From: JAZKFT01 sp040386335
GTDB taxonomy: Bacteria; Bacteroidota; Bacteroidia; Chitinophagales; Chitinophagaceae
Assembly: GCA_040386335.1 (NCBI GenBank)
Contig: JAZKFT010000035.1
Coordinates: forward strand, 62,001-126,000
DNA: 64,000 nucleotides
Direction: 5' to 3'
The notes under the pieces are model-generated. The model was not told the DNA's origin, did not search any database, and saw only the letters and a list, made by a program, of their open reading frames with translations. Below are positions 53,925-63,048 of the stretch, piece after piece. The first letter of the stretch is position 1. Every line of letters begins with the position of its first letter. The translations under genes were made by a program, and so were the position numbers.

Positions 53925-54778
53925 GACGAAGCTATTTTTTTAAAGTAGTCGCTGATGGTATGCTGGTATTGTAGTGTGGTATGGCTTGCCAGTTTCTCCG
54001 TAGAAATATCCTGTATATTTCCCCATACAAAATCGCTTTTTTTAAACGATGTACCATAACTGATATTCAACGCAGCTTCTGCCACAGCTATCAGTTCTTT
54101 AACCGTATATTTTTCCGGCCCCGGTAAATTAATGGTTCCGGTATTTTTAGGATCCGTGCCGAAGATCAAATTATCAATGATATCCACGGCATCATCTACA
54201 TGAATATAATACCGCAGCAGCGAACCATCGTTGTCAAAGAAAATACTTTTGTTGCCATTGTACTCTCTTTTCAGGTAGGCAATCACACCTTTGTTGGCGG
54301 CATCGCTGTATAAATTAGATAGCCGGATGTTAAGCAGGTTCCCGGGTTTTAGCAGTTCGGCTACAATATTTTCTGATGCCAGCTTTAGTGCACCATAGGC
54401 GCTGTCAGGGTTGCAGGGCGTCGTTTCGTCTACCAGTTCCGCGGATCCGTATACCGCTAAAGATGAAATTTTTACATAATACACTTTGGTGCCAGCCACT
54501 GCCTTCGCTATTCTCAAAGCTGCTGTGGTATTGATGAATGCACAATCAGTGATGGGGTTGGTGACCTGCCCCAGGCAATCGATCACTATATCGTACTCCT
54601 TCAAAAACTTATAGTCGTCGCAGGTAAGTGCATCCAGTTGCAAAAACCCAAAGCCATTTAATGCTTCCTTACGGCCTGCAAGATCCACAGATACGCCATG
54701 GCTGACCATTTTTTTTGCAAGGGCTTTTCCCAACAGGCCTGTGCCGCCGAGGATGATGGCTTTTATGGCGGTACTCAA
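53921..54778 (-). CDS. Extended SDR (NAD-dependent sugar epimerase/reductase)
   Basis: A 285-residue protein. The nucleotide-binding motif is GGTGLLGKAL (11-20). The catalytic residues are Ser105/106 (ISSLAVYG), Y128 and K132 (YGALK). The C-terminal part (LPGPEKYTVKELIAVAEAAL) is the substrate domain of RmlD/WcaG-like enzymes. It overlaps both neighbours by four bases, so it belongs in the pathway, yet it is not one of the canonical Leg enzymes. A 4-ketoreductase acting after LegB is a reasonable guess. Confidence 0.8.
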   Translation of the reverse strand: MSTAIKAIILGGTGLLGKALAKKMVSHGVSVDLAGRKEALNGFGFLQLDALTCDDYKFLKEYDIVIDCLGQVTNPITDCAFINTTAALRIAKAVAGTKVYYVKISSLAVYGSAELVDETTPCNPDSAYGALKLASENIVAELLKPGNLLNIRLSNLYSDAANKGVIAYLKREYNGNKSIFFDNDGSLLRYYIHVDDAVDIIDNLIFGTDPKNTGTINLPGPEKYTVKELIAVAEAALNISYGTSFKKSDFVWGNIQDISTEKLASHTTLQYQHTISDYFKKIASS

Positions 54779-55911
54779 TTGTAAAATATTTTCTGTAGCG
54801 ACACGTCGTTCAAATCAATTTCTTTTAAAATGCGTACGATCTCTACCGCTGAGTTGCCTTCGCCATAAGGGTTCTTAATGGCTTTTACCATCGCCCTGAA
54901 ATCTGTATCGAATAAGGCTTTTTCAAGTGCGGCTTCTATCGCATCGGCATCGCATGGCACATCCAGTACATTGCCCGCACGTTCGCGGCCTATCTGCCTG
55001 TTGCCGATATTGATGGCTGGAATACCCAGCGTTGGTGTTTCATGTATACCTGAACTGCTGTTTCCGATCAAGGCCCAGGCATTGCGGTAGAGGTTCACAA
55101 ATTTGATGGCAGATAAACTCGGGTACCATTTCAGCCCCGAAGCTTTTATTTCATTTACGATCTGGCTGTAGCCTGCGTCGTTATTGGGCAGTAATACCAT
55201 GGCCTGCACGTCTTTTGCCTTTAAAGCTTTGATGGTCTCTTTTATCTGGCTCAGCGAGTCTTTCGATTCGGTCGTTACCGGGTGTTGGATCATGAGTACC
55301 CATGGCTTGCTAAAATCCAGGTCAAATTCTTTCTCCAGTTCTTCGGCAGGATAAGTGGGTGTATCCACCAGTACATCTATCGAAGGGCATCCTACCACAT
55401 ACACATCCTTCGGGTTTTCGCCCAGGCGAACGATACGCTGTGCTGCATCTTCCGTAGCAGGAAAATGTACATGCGAAAACTTGGTCATGGCGTGGCGCAG
55501 GGCTTCATCAATGCTACCGGTTACCTCGCCCCCCTGTATATGTGCCACATGGATGTTCATGTGCGCAGCCGCTACCGTTACTGCAAAATTGCCGCCGATG
55601 TCAAAACCACTTAACACTAAGTCGGGTTTTACCTTACCCAGTTCATCAGCGATCAACTCCATAAAACGGGCGGTTGATTTTACCATTTCCTGGTTGCTGT
55701 CGGGTTTGCCTTCCAGGAACATCGGTATTTTGGAATTGATCACAAAGCCATCTTGCTCAATATAGTTTACATCCTTACCATGGTTTTCCAGCAGGCAAAT
55801 ACCTGTTACTACCAGGTGGATGTCAAAAAATGGATCTTCCTTCATCACACTTAAAATCGGCTTGAACCGGCTGTAATCAGCTCTTCTTTCAATTACTACA
55901 AATACTTTCAT
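54775..55911 (-). CDS. legG: Hydrolysing UDP/GDP-GlcNAc-type 2-epimerase (NeuC/LegG)
   Basis: A 378-residue GT-B-fold enzyme that releases the nucleotide and inverts C2 to give the free manno sugar used by LegI. It opens VFVVIERRADYSRFKPIL, has GVCLLxxHG-type VVTGICLLENHG, HIQGGEVTGSIDEALRHAMTK, and GNSSSGIHETPTLGIPAINIGNRQ GR near the end, all typical of NeuC/LegG/PseG-type hydrolysing epimerases. The stop overlaps the SDR start. Placement next to LegI supports nonulosonate rather than UDP-ManNAc production. Confidence 0.92.
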   Translation of the reverse strand: MKVFVVIERRADYSRFKPILSVMKEDPFFDIHLVVTGICLLENHGKDVNYIEQDGFVINSKIPMFLEGKPDSNQEMVKSTARFMELIADELGKVKPDLVLSGFDIGGNFAVTVAAAHMNIHVAHIQGGEVTGSIDEALRHAMTKFSHVHFPATEDAAQRIVRLGENPKDVYVVGCPSIDVLVDTPTYPAEELEKEFDLDFSKPWVLMIQHPVTTESKDSLSQIKETIKALKAKDVQAMVLLPNNDAGYSQIVNEIKASGLKWYPSLSAIKFVNLYRNAWALIGNSSSGIHETPTLGIPAINIGNRQIGRERAGNVLDVPCDADAIEAALEKALFDTDFRAMVKAIKNPYGEGNSAVEIVRILKEIDLNDVSLQKIFYN

Positions 55912-56095
55912 TCTTATTTTTTATCGTTTGTTATGTTGTTGTGCTGATCAGGGTATAAGGTTTCTAAATTTTCAAATGACTGCCCGATCTGTGTCTTCCG
56001 CTGGCGGAGGTGGCCGGTTCTTGCCGGACGGAGGTGGTCATTTTTTATATTATTTATCTGTCGGTTTTCTGCTGGGTTTTTTATCGGTGAGGAGG

Positions 56096-56161
56096 GAGAC
56101 GCCAGCATGGCGTCTCTGCGGGGAACCCAATTAACGCCAGGGTTGACATACAGGTCAACCC
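56096..56161. repeat. Two strong hairpins just after legI
   Basis: GAGACGCCA-GCA-TGGCGTCTC (56096-56116) and GGGTTGAC-ATACAG-GTCAACCC (56140-56161). The second abuts the legI stop codon. The spacer also holds a GC-rich degenerate repeat around 55998-56040 (GCTGGCGGAGGTGGCCGG). They may protect or terminate the upstream mRNA, or be interspersed repeats. Confidence 0.65.
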
Positions 56162-57202
56162 CTACATCACATCTGCCCATTTTACTTGTTCGTCTGCGTC
56201 TATATCTGCAACGGCTTTTTTACCCAATAATCCATCGTAATGTTCTGCCAGGATCTCGCCGCTACCGGGGCGTTTTACCCAAATATTTTCTGTGGTCAAC
56301 AATTCACCGGCGGCGATCGGTGCAATGGTACAAACGGTGGCAAAAGCGAAATTGATGGTTGGTCCCTCTTCTTTAGCTGGTTCTTTTTTACCACCCCGCA
56401 TCAGTTTCATCAGTTTGGATTGCTCTATCAGTTCTTTCAAAGCCTGTTCATCCATCGAGCATACAATATCCGGCCCCTGCCGCTCCATGGTATCTGTAAA
56501 ATGACGTTCCAGGATGGATGCTCCACAGGCGACCGCGCCAAGACAGGCAAGATTACTCGTGGTATGGTCGCTGAGGCCAATTACTGCCTCGGGGAAATTA
56601 GCAGCCAATTCCTGCATGGCACCTATGCGTACGAGGTGTTCCGGCGTGGGATAAATATTTGTGGTGTGAAGTAAGGCATAGGGTGCGCCATGTTTTTTAA
56701 AAATTGCCACCGCCTTTTGCACAGCTTCGATCGTATTCATACCAGTGCTAAGGATAATGGGCTTTTTTTGCTGCGCAATATGGTTCAGCAGCGGGTAATT
56801 ATTGCATTCACCTGACCCGATCTTGTAGGCAGGGATATCCATTTTTTCGAGGCGGATAGCTGCTGCTCTTGAAAAAGGCGTGCTGATAAAGATCAATCCT
56901 TTGGAAATGGCGTATTGCTGCAATTCAATTTCGTCGGCCTCGTTCAGCGCACATTTTTCCATGATCTCGTAAATGGATTCCGTGGTGTGCCCGGGGATTA
57001 CTTTTTTAGCGGCCTGCGTCATTTCATCAGCCACGATATGGGTCTGGTGTTTAATGATCTCAGCACCGGCCCTGGCGGCTGCATCCACCATTTGTTTGGC
57101 AACTTCCAGCGAGCCATTGTGGTTAATGCCAATTTCAGCAATCACCAATGGATCGTAGTCAGGGCCTATTTTTCTACCAGCTATTTCAAATACAGGGTTC
57201 AT
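56162..57202 (-). CDS. legI: N-acetylneuraminate/legionaminate synthase
   Basis: A 346-residue NeuB-family enzyme that condenses the manno-configured amino sugar with PEP. TIM-barrel domain 1-280: LVIAEIGINHNGSLEVAKQMVD, IKHQTHI, YKIGSGECNN, LSTGM and the GLSDHTT loop. The C-terminal SAF (antifreeze-like) domain is near 285-346 (APIAAGELLTTENIWVKRPGSG). The length is right for the family. The product depends on the sugar delivered by LegB and the SDR. Confidence 0.92.
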   Translation of the reverse strand: MNPVFEIAGRKIGPDYDPLVIAEIGINHNGSLEVAKQMVDAAARAGAEIIKHQTHIVADEMTQAAKKVIPGHTTESIYEIMEKCALNEADEIELQQYAISKGLIFISTPFSRAAAIRLEKMDIPAYKIGSGECNNYPLLNHIAQQKKPIILSTGMNTIEAVQKAVAIFKKHGAPYALLHTTNIYPTPEHLVRIGAMQELAANFPEAVIGLSDHTTSNLACLGAVACGASILERHFTDTMERQGPDIVCSMDEQALKELIEQSKLMKLMRGGKKEPAKEEGPTINFAFATVCTIAPIAAGELLTTENIWVKRPGSGEILAEHYDGLLGKKAVADIDADEQVKWADVM

Positions 57203-57220
57203 AAAATTGCTATGTTTTTA

Positions 57221-57335
57221 TGGGAACACGGATGACACGGATTTGGGTGGAAAAGAACGGTTTTTTTTATGTTTTTTGAATCGACGATGTTTTTCATTTA
57301 ATCAATCTGCGTAAATCAGTATAAATCCGTGTTTC
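57221..57335. repeat. ACACGGAT-type repeats in legB-legI spacer
   Basis: GGGAACACGGATGACACGG (57221-57239) is inverted relative to AAATCAGTATAAATCCGTG (57312-57330), giving an imperfect hairpin. This kind of CACGGAT repeat occurs in spacers of many genomes. Confidence 0.5.
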
Positions 57336-57347
57336 CATCCTTCTTGT

Positions 57348-58346
57348 CTAAATATTGTAAATATTCGATTTGTAACTTTTGCGGTTTTCGTCTATGCTGA
57401 ACCATTCAATGGTTTCTTTCAGTCCTTCTGCCAATGAATATTGCGGCTGCCAGCTGGTAAAAGATTTCAGTTTTTCATTGGAGCCAAACAGGCGGAATAC
57501 TTCACTTTTCTCTGGTCTCAGGCGGTCCGTATCGCTCACAATTTTTGCCAGTGGATTTATTTGCTGAATCAATTCAGTGGCCAGTTGTTCAATAGATATT
57601 TCTGATTGGGTAGCAATATTGCAATCATGACCAATCAGTTCATCGCATTTTGCAATGGCTATAAAACCTTCCACAGTGTCCTTTACAAAAAGCAGGTCGC
57701 GGGTTGGCCGCAGGTCACCCATTTTTATTTCGGTATAACCATCCAACAATTGTGTAATAACTGTAGGGATCACGGCCCGGGCCGATTGCCTTGGGCCATA
57801 GGTGTTAAATGGCCGAACAATGGTCAGCGGTAAATTAAAACTGTTGTAGAAAGATTCGGCAATACAATCAGCGCCGATCTTGGAAGCAGAGTAGGGGCTT
57901 TGGGGTTGCCGTGGATGTTTTTCATCTATCGGAACATATTGGGCGGTGCCATACACTTCGCTGGTACTCGTAACCAACACCCTTGCCGTTCCCAGTTCAC
58001 GGGCTGCCTGTATAATGTTGAGCGTTCCTTTTACGTTGGTGTCAATATAAGAATCGGGAGAATGATAGCTGAACGGAATGGCAATGAGTGCAGCAAGGTG
58101 CAGTACCACATCCACATCTTTCATAGCCGTCCGCACACCGTTGGGGTCGCGGATATCACCGGCAAATACTTCGATTTTTTTAAGGTCTTCCGCCGGGGTA
58201 TGATCCAGCCAGCCCCAGCTATTAAATGAATTATAGTTTACAAACGCCCGTATTTTGCAATCTTCCCTGAGCAATGTTTCTGTAAGATGGCTTCCTATAA
58301 ATCCATCGGCCCCGGTTACCAGGACCCTTTTTCCTTTTAAATCCAT
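57348..58346 (-). CDS. legB: NAD-dependent 4,6-dehydratase (LegB)
   Basis: A 332-residue extended SDR. GADGFIGSH (12-20), the TSTSEVYG segment with T127, S128 and E130, and Y152-K156 (YSASK) form the dehydratase active site. AALIAIPFSYHSPDSY is typical of LegB. It would turn GDP- or UDP-GlcNAc into the 4-keto-6-deoxy sugar, the first sugar-modifying step. It is the first gene of the operon. No LegC aminotransferase follows it, which is unusual. Confidence 0.9.
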   Translation of the reverse strand: MDLKGKRVLVTGADGFIGSHLTETLLREDCKIRAFVNYNSFNSWGWLDHTPAEDLKKIEVFAGDIRDPNGVRTAMKDVDVVLHLAALIAIPFSYHSPDSYIDTNVKGTLNIIQAARELGTARVLVTSTSEVYGTAQYVPIDEKHPRQPQSPYSASKIGADCIAESFYNSFNLPLTIVRPFNTYGPRQSARAVIPTVITQLLDGYTEIKMGDLRPTRDLLFVKDTVEGFIAIAKCDELIGHDCNIATQSEISIEQLATELIQQINPLAKIVSDTDRLRPEKSEVFRLFGSNEKLKSFTSWQPQYSLAEGLKETIEWFSIDENRKSYKSNIYNI

Positions 58347-58411
58347 TAGTTTGATTCGTGTTTAAATGCGCTGCGATGTTTCTAACCGCAATAGGTGCGG
58401 TGCAGGTTGAC

Positions 58412-58441
58412 ACTACCGTTTGGTAGTTTCCGGCAAATGTA
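58412..58441 (-). promoter_or_regulatory. Candidate promoter region of the leg operon
   Basis: On the minus strand TACATTTG (58441-58434) matches the -7 box, 88 bases before the legB ATG. Downstream of it, ACTACC-GTTT-GGTAGT (58412-58427) would form a hairpin near the 5' end of the mRNA. No good -33 element. Confidence 0.38.
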
Positions 58442-58546
58442 TTGGATTAATGAATTTAGCAGCGTTCATTTTGAACCCTCGTTAAATTTTCATCTCCCGG
58501 TGCCGATGCGCAGTAACAGGGAAGTAACCGATCAAAAAGGGCTGGA

Positions 58547-59392
58547 TTATACCAGCAACAGGTTCTGAAGCGTCGTACTCAGATTTTTTTGATGACCGTG
58601 CCTCATAACGGAACTAATGATGGTTTGCAAGATTTCATTGAGTTCACCAGGGTTTTCCAGCATGGGATAGTGGCAGGTGCCATTCATGTGGTAAACCTGG
58701 TAGCCGCAGGTAGTCCATTTTTTCAGAGCGGTTTCATTGGTGGGTATATATTCCACATTTACCAGGTGCAGTTTAAAATGTAGCAGCGGTAACAGCTTTC
58801 TTTCGGTTTCGTACATATTGAATACCTGGGGTGTTATTTCCATGCCCATGGGCTGGTAGGCATCGCGGTAGGCATCCACTACTTTTTCCACAATTTCCGC
58901 GGGAGTGTTCGCTGTTAGTAAGGCCATCCTTGCATATTGTTCATTGGTATTTTCAAAACTGATTTTCAGGTTTTGCAAAATGGTCTGTGTTTGGTTCTGG
59001 TACTCTGCCGGCAGGGGCATACCGGCATTTTTAAATGTGTCAATGCCAATAAAGCCCAGGATGGGCTCAGGATATTGTGTAGCGGCCATCAGGTTGATAG
59101 CACCCGCCAGCGAATGGCCGATAAGGATCACATTTTTTAACCGCAGGTCGTTGATCAATACAATCACATCTTCAGCAAATCCCTGGGTGGACCAGTGATT
59201 GCGTTCCAGCCCCGAGTGCCCGTGACCTGGCAAGTCCATGGTAACCACCGTATAGTCGGAGCTAAAAAAAGCCACCTGCTCATTCCAGCAAGATTGGTCC
59301 ATATAAGAACCATGGACAAAAAGTAAAGTTGTTTTTCCTTTGCCGGTTATAGTGTAACGAATAACGGCACCGTCTCTTTTAATTTCCATCAT
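58547..59392 (-). CDS. Alpha/beta hydrolase
   Basis: A 281-residue hydrolase. LLFVHGSYMDQSCW has the oxyanion HG motif, MDLPGHGHSG follows, and nucleophile S94 lies in IGHSLAG. A cap of about 100 residues follows and the catalytic His is in MNGTCHYPMLENP. No signal peptide. The ATG at 59389 is an equally good start. It diverges from the glycan genes and lies behind the leg operon on the same strand. The substrate is unknown. Confidence 0.87.
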   Translation of the reverse strand: MMEIKRDGAVIRYTITGKGKTTLLFVHGSYMDQSCWNEQVAFFSSDYTVVTMDLPGHGHSGLERNHWSTQGFAEDVIVLINDLRLKNVILIGHSLAGAINLMAATQYPEPILGFIGIDTFKNAGMPLPAEYQNQTQTILQNLKISFENTNEQYARMALLTANTPAEIVEKVVDAYRDAYQPMGMEITPQVFNMYETERKLLPLLHFKLHLVNVEYIPTNETALKKWTTCGYQVYHMNGTCHYPMLENPGELNEILQTIISSVMRHGHQKNLSTTLQNLLLV

Positions 59393-59521
59393 GGTAGGGG
59401 AGTTTGCTTTTTTCTAGCTAGAAGAATTGTGCCAGAATCAGCTTCGTTAAAAACCCGGGCTATTTTTTAACAGTTGCGTGACGGCCTGAAGTATTCCAGG
59501 CATCGAACAGCGGCTTCAAAT

Positions 59522-59556
59522 TTTGAACGAAGGTTTTACCGTCGCTGTTATATTTG
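59522..59556 (+). promoter_or_regulatory. Candidate promoter of the glycosyltransferase operon
   Basis: TTTG (59522-59525), 23 bases, TATATTTG (59549-59556). The -7 box is exact and the spacer is a little long. It would give a leader of about 65 bases. Confidence 0.45.
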
Positions 59557-59626
59557 CCGCATTGGCGAAAAAGCTGGGGGATTTCTGTCGTTTTCAGAGA
59601 CCACTACCTGACCAATTACCTTATTT

Positions 59627-61030
59627 ATGAAAGAAAAAGGAAAAGTCTGCCTGCTGATACCCGATGGCATAGGGATCCGCAATTATTTATACAGCGATAT
59701 TCTGGAGCAATTTGATGGAGATGAACTGGTTATCTGGCATGCCCTGCCAAACGAGGTCACCCATCTGGCATCCCAATTGCACCAAAAGCAACTGGCAGAA
59801 ATTAAGCTGGCTCCCTTTGCAGAAAATACCAGCCAGCGCTTTTTACGTGAGGCTGCGCGGTATGCCAGGCTGTTTTTTACCGCGAGGGTGGACAACAACA
59901 GCAGTGCCTTTTTTCATTGGATGCCCAAAAAGAACGGGTTTGCAAAAAAGGCATTTTATACATTGATGGAAACCCTTGGCCGTTGGGCGTTTAAAAAATA
60001 CGATCGCGTTTTATGGCTGGAAAAAAAGCACGCAGCATCGCTTCGGAAAACGGAAGCTTACAAAAATGCATTGGAGACTATCCGGAAGCAAAATATAACA
60101 ACCATTCTGTGCACACACCAGCGAAGCATGGAAAGCATGCCGGTAATGCTTGCGGCTACAGATGCAGGGATAAAGGCTGTGGTAGCCATTTTTAGCTGGG
60201 ACAATTTGCCAAAGGCAACGCTTTTTTGCCGTGGTAACCAATACTTTGTGTGGAGTGAATATATGAAAGGGGAGATACTGAAATACTACCCGGAGATTGA
60301 TGAAAACGCCGTTGAAATAACCGGAACACCCCAATTCGATTTTTATAGAAAAGGCGATTGGATCGAAACCAAAGAAGCATTTTACGACCGTTTTAATATA
60401 CCTGCAGATAAAAAGATCATTTGCTTTTCGGGCGATGATACCATTACCTCGCCCTTCGACGATTTGTTTTTACAGGACAGCTGCAAGGCAGTTGCCGAAA
60501 TGAATGAAGCCGAAAGACCGGTTATTTTATTCAGGGGTGTTCCTACCGAATCTTCTGCCCGGTACCAGCATGTTTTTGATCAGTATCCCAATATTGTCAT
60601 CGAAGCTAAACCCCTCTGGAAACAGGCCGAAGGCTCCGGCTGGCATCTTTTTTACCCCACCATTGAAGACCTGAAATTGCTGGTGAATTTATGTTACCAC
60701 AGTTGCGGTGTCATTAACCTGGGAAGCACGATGGGACTCGATTTTGCCATGTTTAACCGGCCAACCCTGTATGTAAAATACAATCACGACCGCAAATATC
60801 CCCGTTGGAATATGGTTGACGTGTACGACCTGCAGCATTTTAAAACACTGGAAGGGCTGGACGCTGTGGGTTGGGTAAATGCTGAAAGCGAACTGCTGCC
60901 GATGATCCGAAAATTATTGGAGCAACCGCAATTAATTGGTAAGGATAAATTAATGTGGCGTAAAAGAATAACCCAGGATATAACCGATGCGGGGAACCGG
61001 ATTGGGGCGCTGCTGAAAAGTAGTTCTTAA
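59627..61030 (+). CDS. GT-B-like glycosyltransferase of unknown specificity
   Basis: A 467-residue protein. The C-terminal half has a GT-B look: ITGTPQFDFYRKGDW, KIICFSGDDTITSPF, FRGVPTESSARYQ, and INLGSTMGLDFAMFNRPTLYVKY near 365-390, resembling the donor site of CDP-glycerol/UDP-GlcNAc-type transferases. The N-terminal half (LIPDGIGIRNYLYSDIL) is not family-specific. It starts the plus-strand glycan gene group opposite the nonulosonate operon, so it may attach a nonulosonate or another sugar; that is an inference. Confidence 0.65.
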   Translation: MKEKGKVCLLIPDGIGIRNYLYSDILEQFDGDELVIWHALPNEVTHLASQLHQKQLAEIKLAPFAENTSQRFLREAARYARLFFTARVDNNSSAFFHWMPKKNGFAKKAFYTLMETLGRWAFKKYDRVLWLEKKHAASLRKTEAYKNALETIRKQNITTILCTHQRSMESMPVMLAATDAGIKAVVAIFSWDNLPKATLFCRGNQYFVWSEYMKGEILKYYPEIDENAVEITGTPQFDFYRKGDWIETKEAFYDRFNIPADKKIICFSGDDTITSPFDDLFLQDSCKAVAEMNEAERPVILFRGVPTESSARYQHVFDQYPNIVIEAKPLWKQAEGSGWHLFYPTIEDLKLLVNLCYHSCGVINLGSTMGLDFAMFNRPTLYVKYNHDRKYPRWNMVDVYDLQHFKTLEGLDAVGWVNAESELLPMIRKLLEQPQLIGKDKLMWRKRITQDITDAGNRIGALLKSSS

Positions 61031-61124
61031 CACCGCAGGAATCAATATCGCACCACCGCACGCACCACCCACTTACTTACATTTTACTATCATTGCAAAA
61101 AATTTATAAGCCCTGTTCCAAATA

Positions 61125-61835
61125 ATGAAGAAATTATTGTACATCATTTACTGTTCATGTTCCGGTATTCACAGCATGTCCAGGCCATTTTTAAAAAAAG
61201 CGATCAAAGGATTTACCAAACGGCCGAAAGTGTTGGATGTTGGGGGTAGAAAAAGCCCGTATACAGTAGCGCTGCCCATCGATCTGACCATCTCCGATAT
61301 CCCACGTGAAACGGATGTTCAAAGCCAGCTCAATCTCGGTTTTACCGATAACATTACCAATCAGCTGAAAGCCCGCGACAATGTAAAAGAGGTGGTGTAC
61401 GACGATATGACCAAAACCAATCTTGCCCCGGAATCGTTCGACGGAGTTATTACGATTGAGGTGATAGAACACGTTCCCGAGGACGAAAAGTTTGTGGCCA
61501 ATATTGCCAAAGTATTAAAACCCGGCGGATTCCTTGTACTATCTACCCCAAATGGCGACCATGTTGTTAACGACACCAACCCCGACCATATACGCCATTA
61601 TAAAAAGGCGGAGCTGGAGGCTTTACTGAAAAAATATTTTTCTGAAGTAATTGTGTATTATGCCGTTCCGGATACCTGGTTCCATAGCAAAAGCCATTAT
61701 GGTATTGTAAAATCAAAACCGTTGCGGGCTATTTTCAGCACAACCTGCGGTATTATTTCGGGTATTCATACCAGGCTCACGTATCGCAATTCCGATCCAA
61801 AAAAAGAACACCTTTTTGCAAGGTGCACCAAGTAA
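61125..61835 (+). CDS. Class I SAM-dependent methyltransferase
   Basis: A 236-residue methyltransferase. The SAM motif I is VLDVGGRKSPY (36-46). Motif IV/V resembles FDGVITIEVIEHVPEDEKFV and LKPGGFLVLSTPNGD, as in glycan- and quinone-modifying enzymes. HIRHYKKAELEALLKKYF supports a family acting on cell-surface sugars. It sits between glycosyltransferase genes. The substrate is unknown; O-methylation of a glycan is likely. Confidence 0.85.
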   Translation: MKKLLYIIYCSCSGIHSMSRPFLKKAIKGFTKRPKVLDVGGRKSPYTVALPIDLTISDIPRETDVQSQLNLGFTDNITNQLKARDNVKEVVYDDMTKTNLAPESFDGVITIEVIEHVPEDEKFVANIAKVLKPGGFLVLSTPNGDHVVNDTNPDHIRHYKKAELEALLKKYFSEVIVYYAVPDTWFHSKSHYGIVKSKPLRAIFSTTCGIISGIHTRLTYRNSDPKKEHLFARCTK

Positions 61836-61847
61836 CCGGTAGCCATT

Positions 61848-62987
61848 ATGCATATTTGCTTCATTACCGACGAATACCCCGTGCCGGGCAAACCACACGG
61901 GGGGATTGGCACATTTGTGTATGCACTCGCTCATGGCCTGATAGCAAGAGGGGTAAAAGTCACCGTAGCTGGTCACGGCGATGCAGACAGGCAATATTAC
62001 GATGGAGCAGTATCCGTTCATCACGTGAGACCCAGCAAATGGAAGCTGGCTAAATTCATTGATTTTTACGGACGGCTCAACCAAAGGTTAGAACAAATTC
62101 ACCAGCAACAACCCATTGATGTGATAGAAGGGGCGGAATTGACTTTCGCCTGGTTACCGAAAATCAAAGAGGTAAAATATGTGATCCGCCTGCATGGCGG
62201 ACATAATTTTTTTACTAAACTGCTACAAATCCCTACCAGCAGATGGCGCTCGTTCCAGGAGAAGCGAGCTTTTAAAAAGGCAGACCATTTTGTAGCTGTA
62301 ACCCAATTTGTTCTCGATGGAACCAGAGTGTATTTACCTATCCCGGATGATAAGGCCACCAGGATTTTTTATCCGGTCAATTGCCAGAAATTTTACCTGG
62401 CCGATCCGGCCAAAATGCTACCTTTTAAAATCGTTTTTGCGGGAACTGTAACAGAAAAAAAGGGCGTCAGGCAATTGGTAATGGCCATGCCGGCAATACT
62501 GAAACAATTTCCAAAAACCACGTTAGATATTTACGGAAGGGATTGGGTAAATGCTGATGGAACTTCGTTTATTGCCAGTTTGGCCCCCTACCTCACGGAG
62601 GATTTGAAGGATGCCATCAGTTTTAAAGGACCGGTACTCCACGAAAGCCTGCCTGCTATATATGAAACGGCCCATCTCTGCGCTTTCCCCAGCCATATGG
62701 AAACCCAGGGCATCGTGGTTTTAGAAACCATGAGTATGGGTAAAGCGGTACTGTTTTCCACCAAAGGCCCCGGACCCGAAACCATCGATCATTTAAAAGA
62801 CGGGTTGATAGCCGACCCGTATTCACCGGAAGATATTGCCGAAAAAATCACCCACTTATTTAGCCACCCCGGCCTGGAACTGGAACTGGGCAACAATGCC
62901 CGCAAAAAGATGCTGGCGAATTATGATTTGCCGGTGGTTACCAAATTAAATATGGAGTTTTACGAACGCCTGACGCTTAACGCTTAA
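61848..62987 (+). CDS. Glycosyltransferase family 4 (GT4), first paralogue
   Basis: A 379-residue GT-B enzyme. N-terminal ICFITDEYPVPGKPHGGIGTFVYAL is the GT4 acceptor-side glycine loop, IRLHGGHNFFTKLL is a central segment, and the C-terminal nucleotide-sugar domain has VFAGTVTEKKGVRQLV and the donor motif near 290 (FPSHMETQGIVVLETMSMGKAV). The last residues (RLTLNA) are encoded by a heptad tract. A paralogue begins 95 bases downstream. Confidence 0.92.
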   Translation: MHICFITDEYPVPGKPHGGIGTFVYALAHGLIARGVKVTVAGHGDADRQYYDGAVSVHHVRPSKWKLAKFIDFYGRLNQRLEQIHQQQPIDVIEGAELTFAWLPKIKEVKYVIRLHGGHNFFTKLLQIPTSRWRSFQEKRAFKKADHFVAVTQFVLDGTRVYLPIPDDKATRIFYPVNCQKFYLADPAKMLPFKIVFAGTVTEKKGVRQLVMAMPAILKQFPKTTLDIYGRDWVNADGTSFIASLAPYLTEDLKDAISFKGPVLHESLPAIYETAHLCAFPSHMETQGIVVLETMSMGKAVLFSTKGPGPETIDHLKDGLIADPYSPEDIAEKITHLFSHPGLELELGNNARKKMLANYDLPVVTKLNMEFYERLTLNA

Positions 62988-62993
62988 CGCTGG
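62964..62993. repeat. ACGCTTA heptads at the GT4 gene stop
   Basis: GAACGCC TGACGCT TAACGCT TAACGCT spans the last codons and the stop. The unit resembles the ACGCTGA unit at the end of legF. Confidence 0.65.
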
Positions 62994-63048
62994 AAACCAA
63001 AACCAACGTGGAGTTAGACATGGCAATGCAACGTCTCTACACATCAGA

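Noticed and set aside
55914..56180. 88-residue frame in the legG-legI spacer
   Set aside because: It lies over hairpins and repeats, overlaps the legI stop, and has no protein-like composition.
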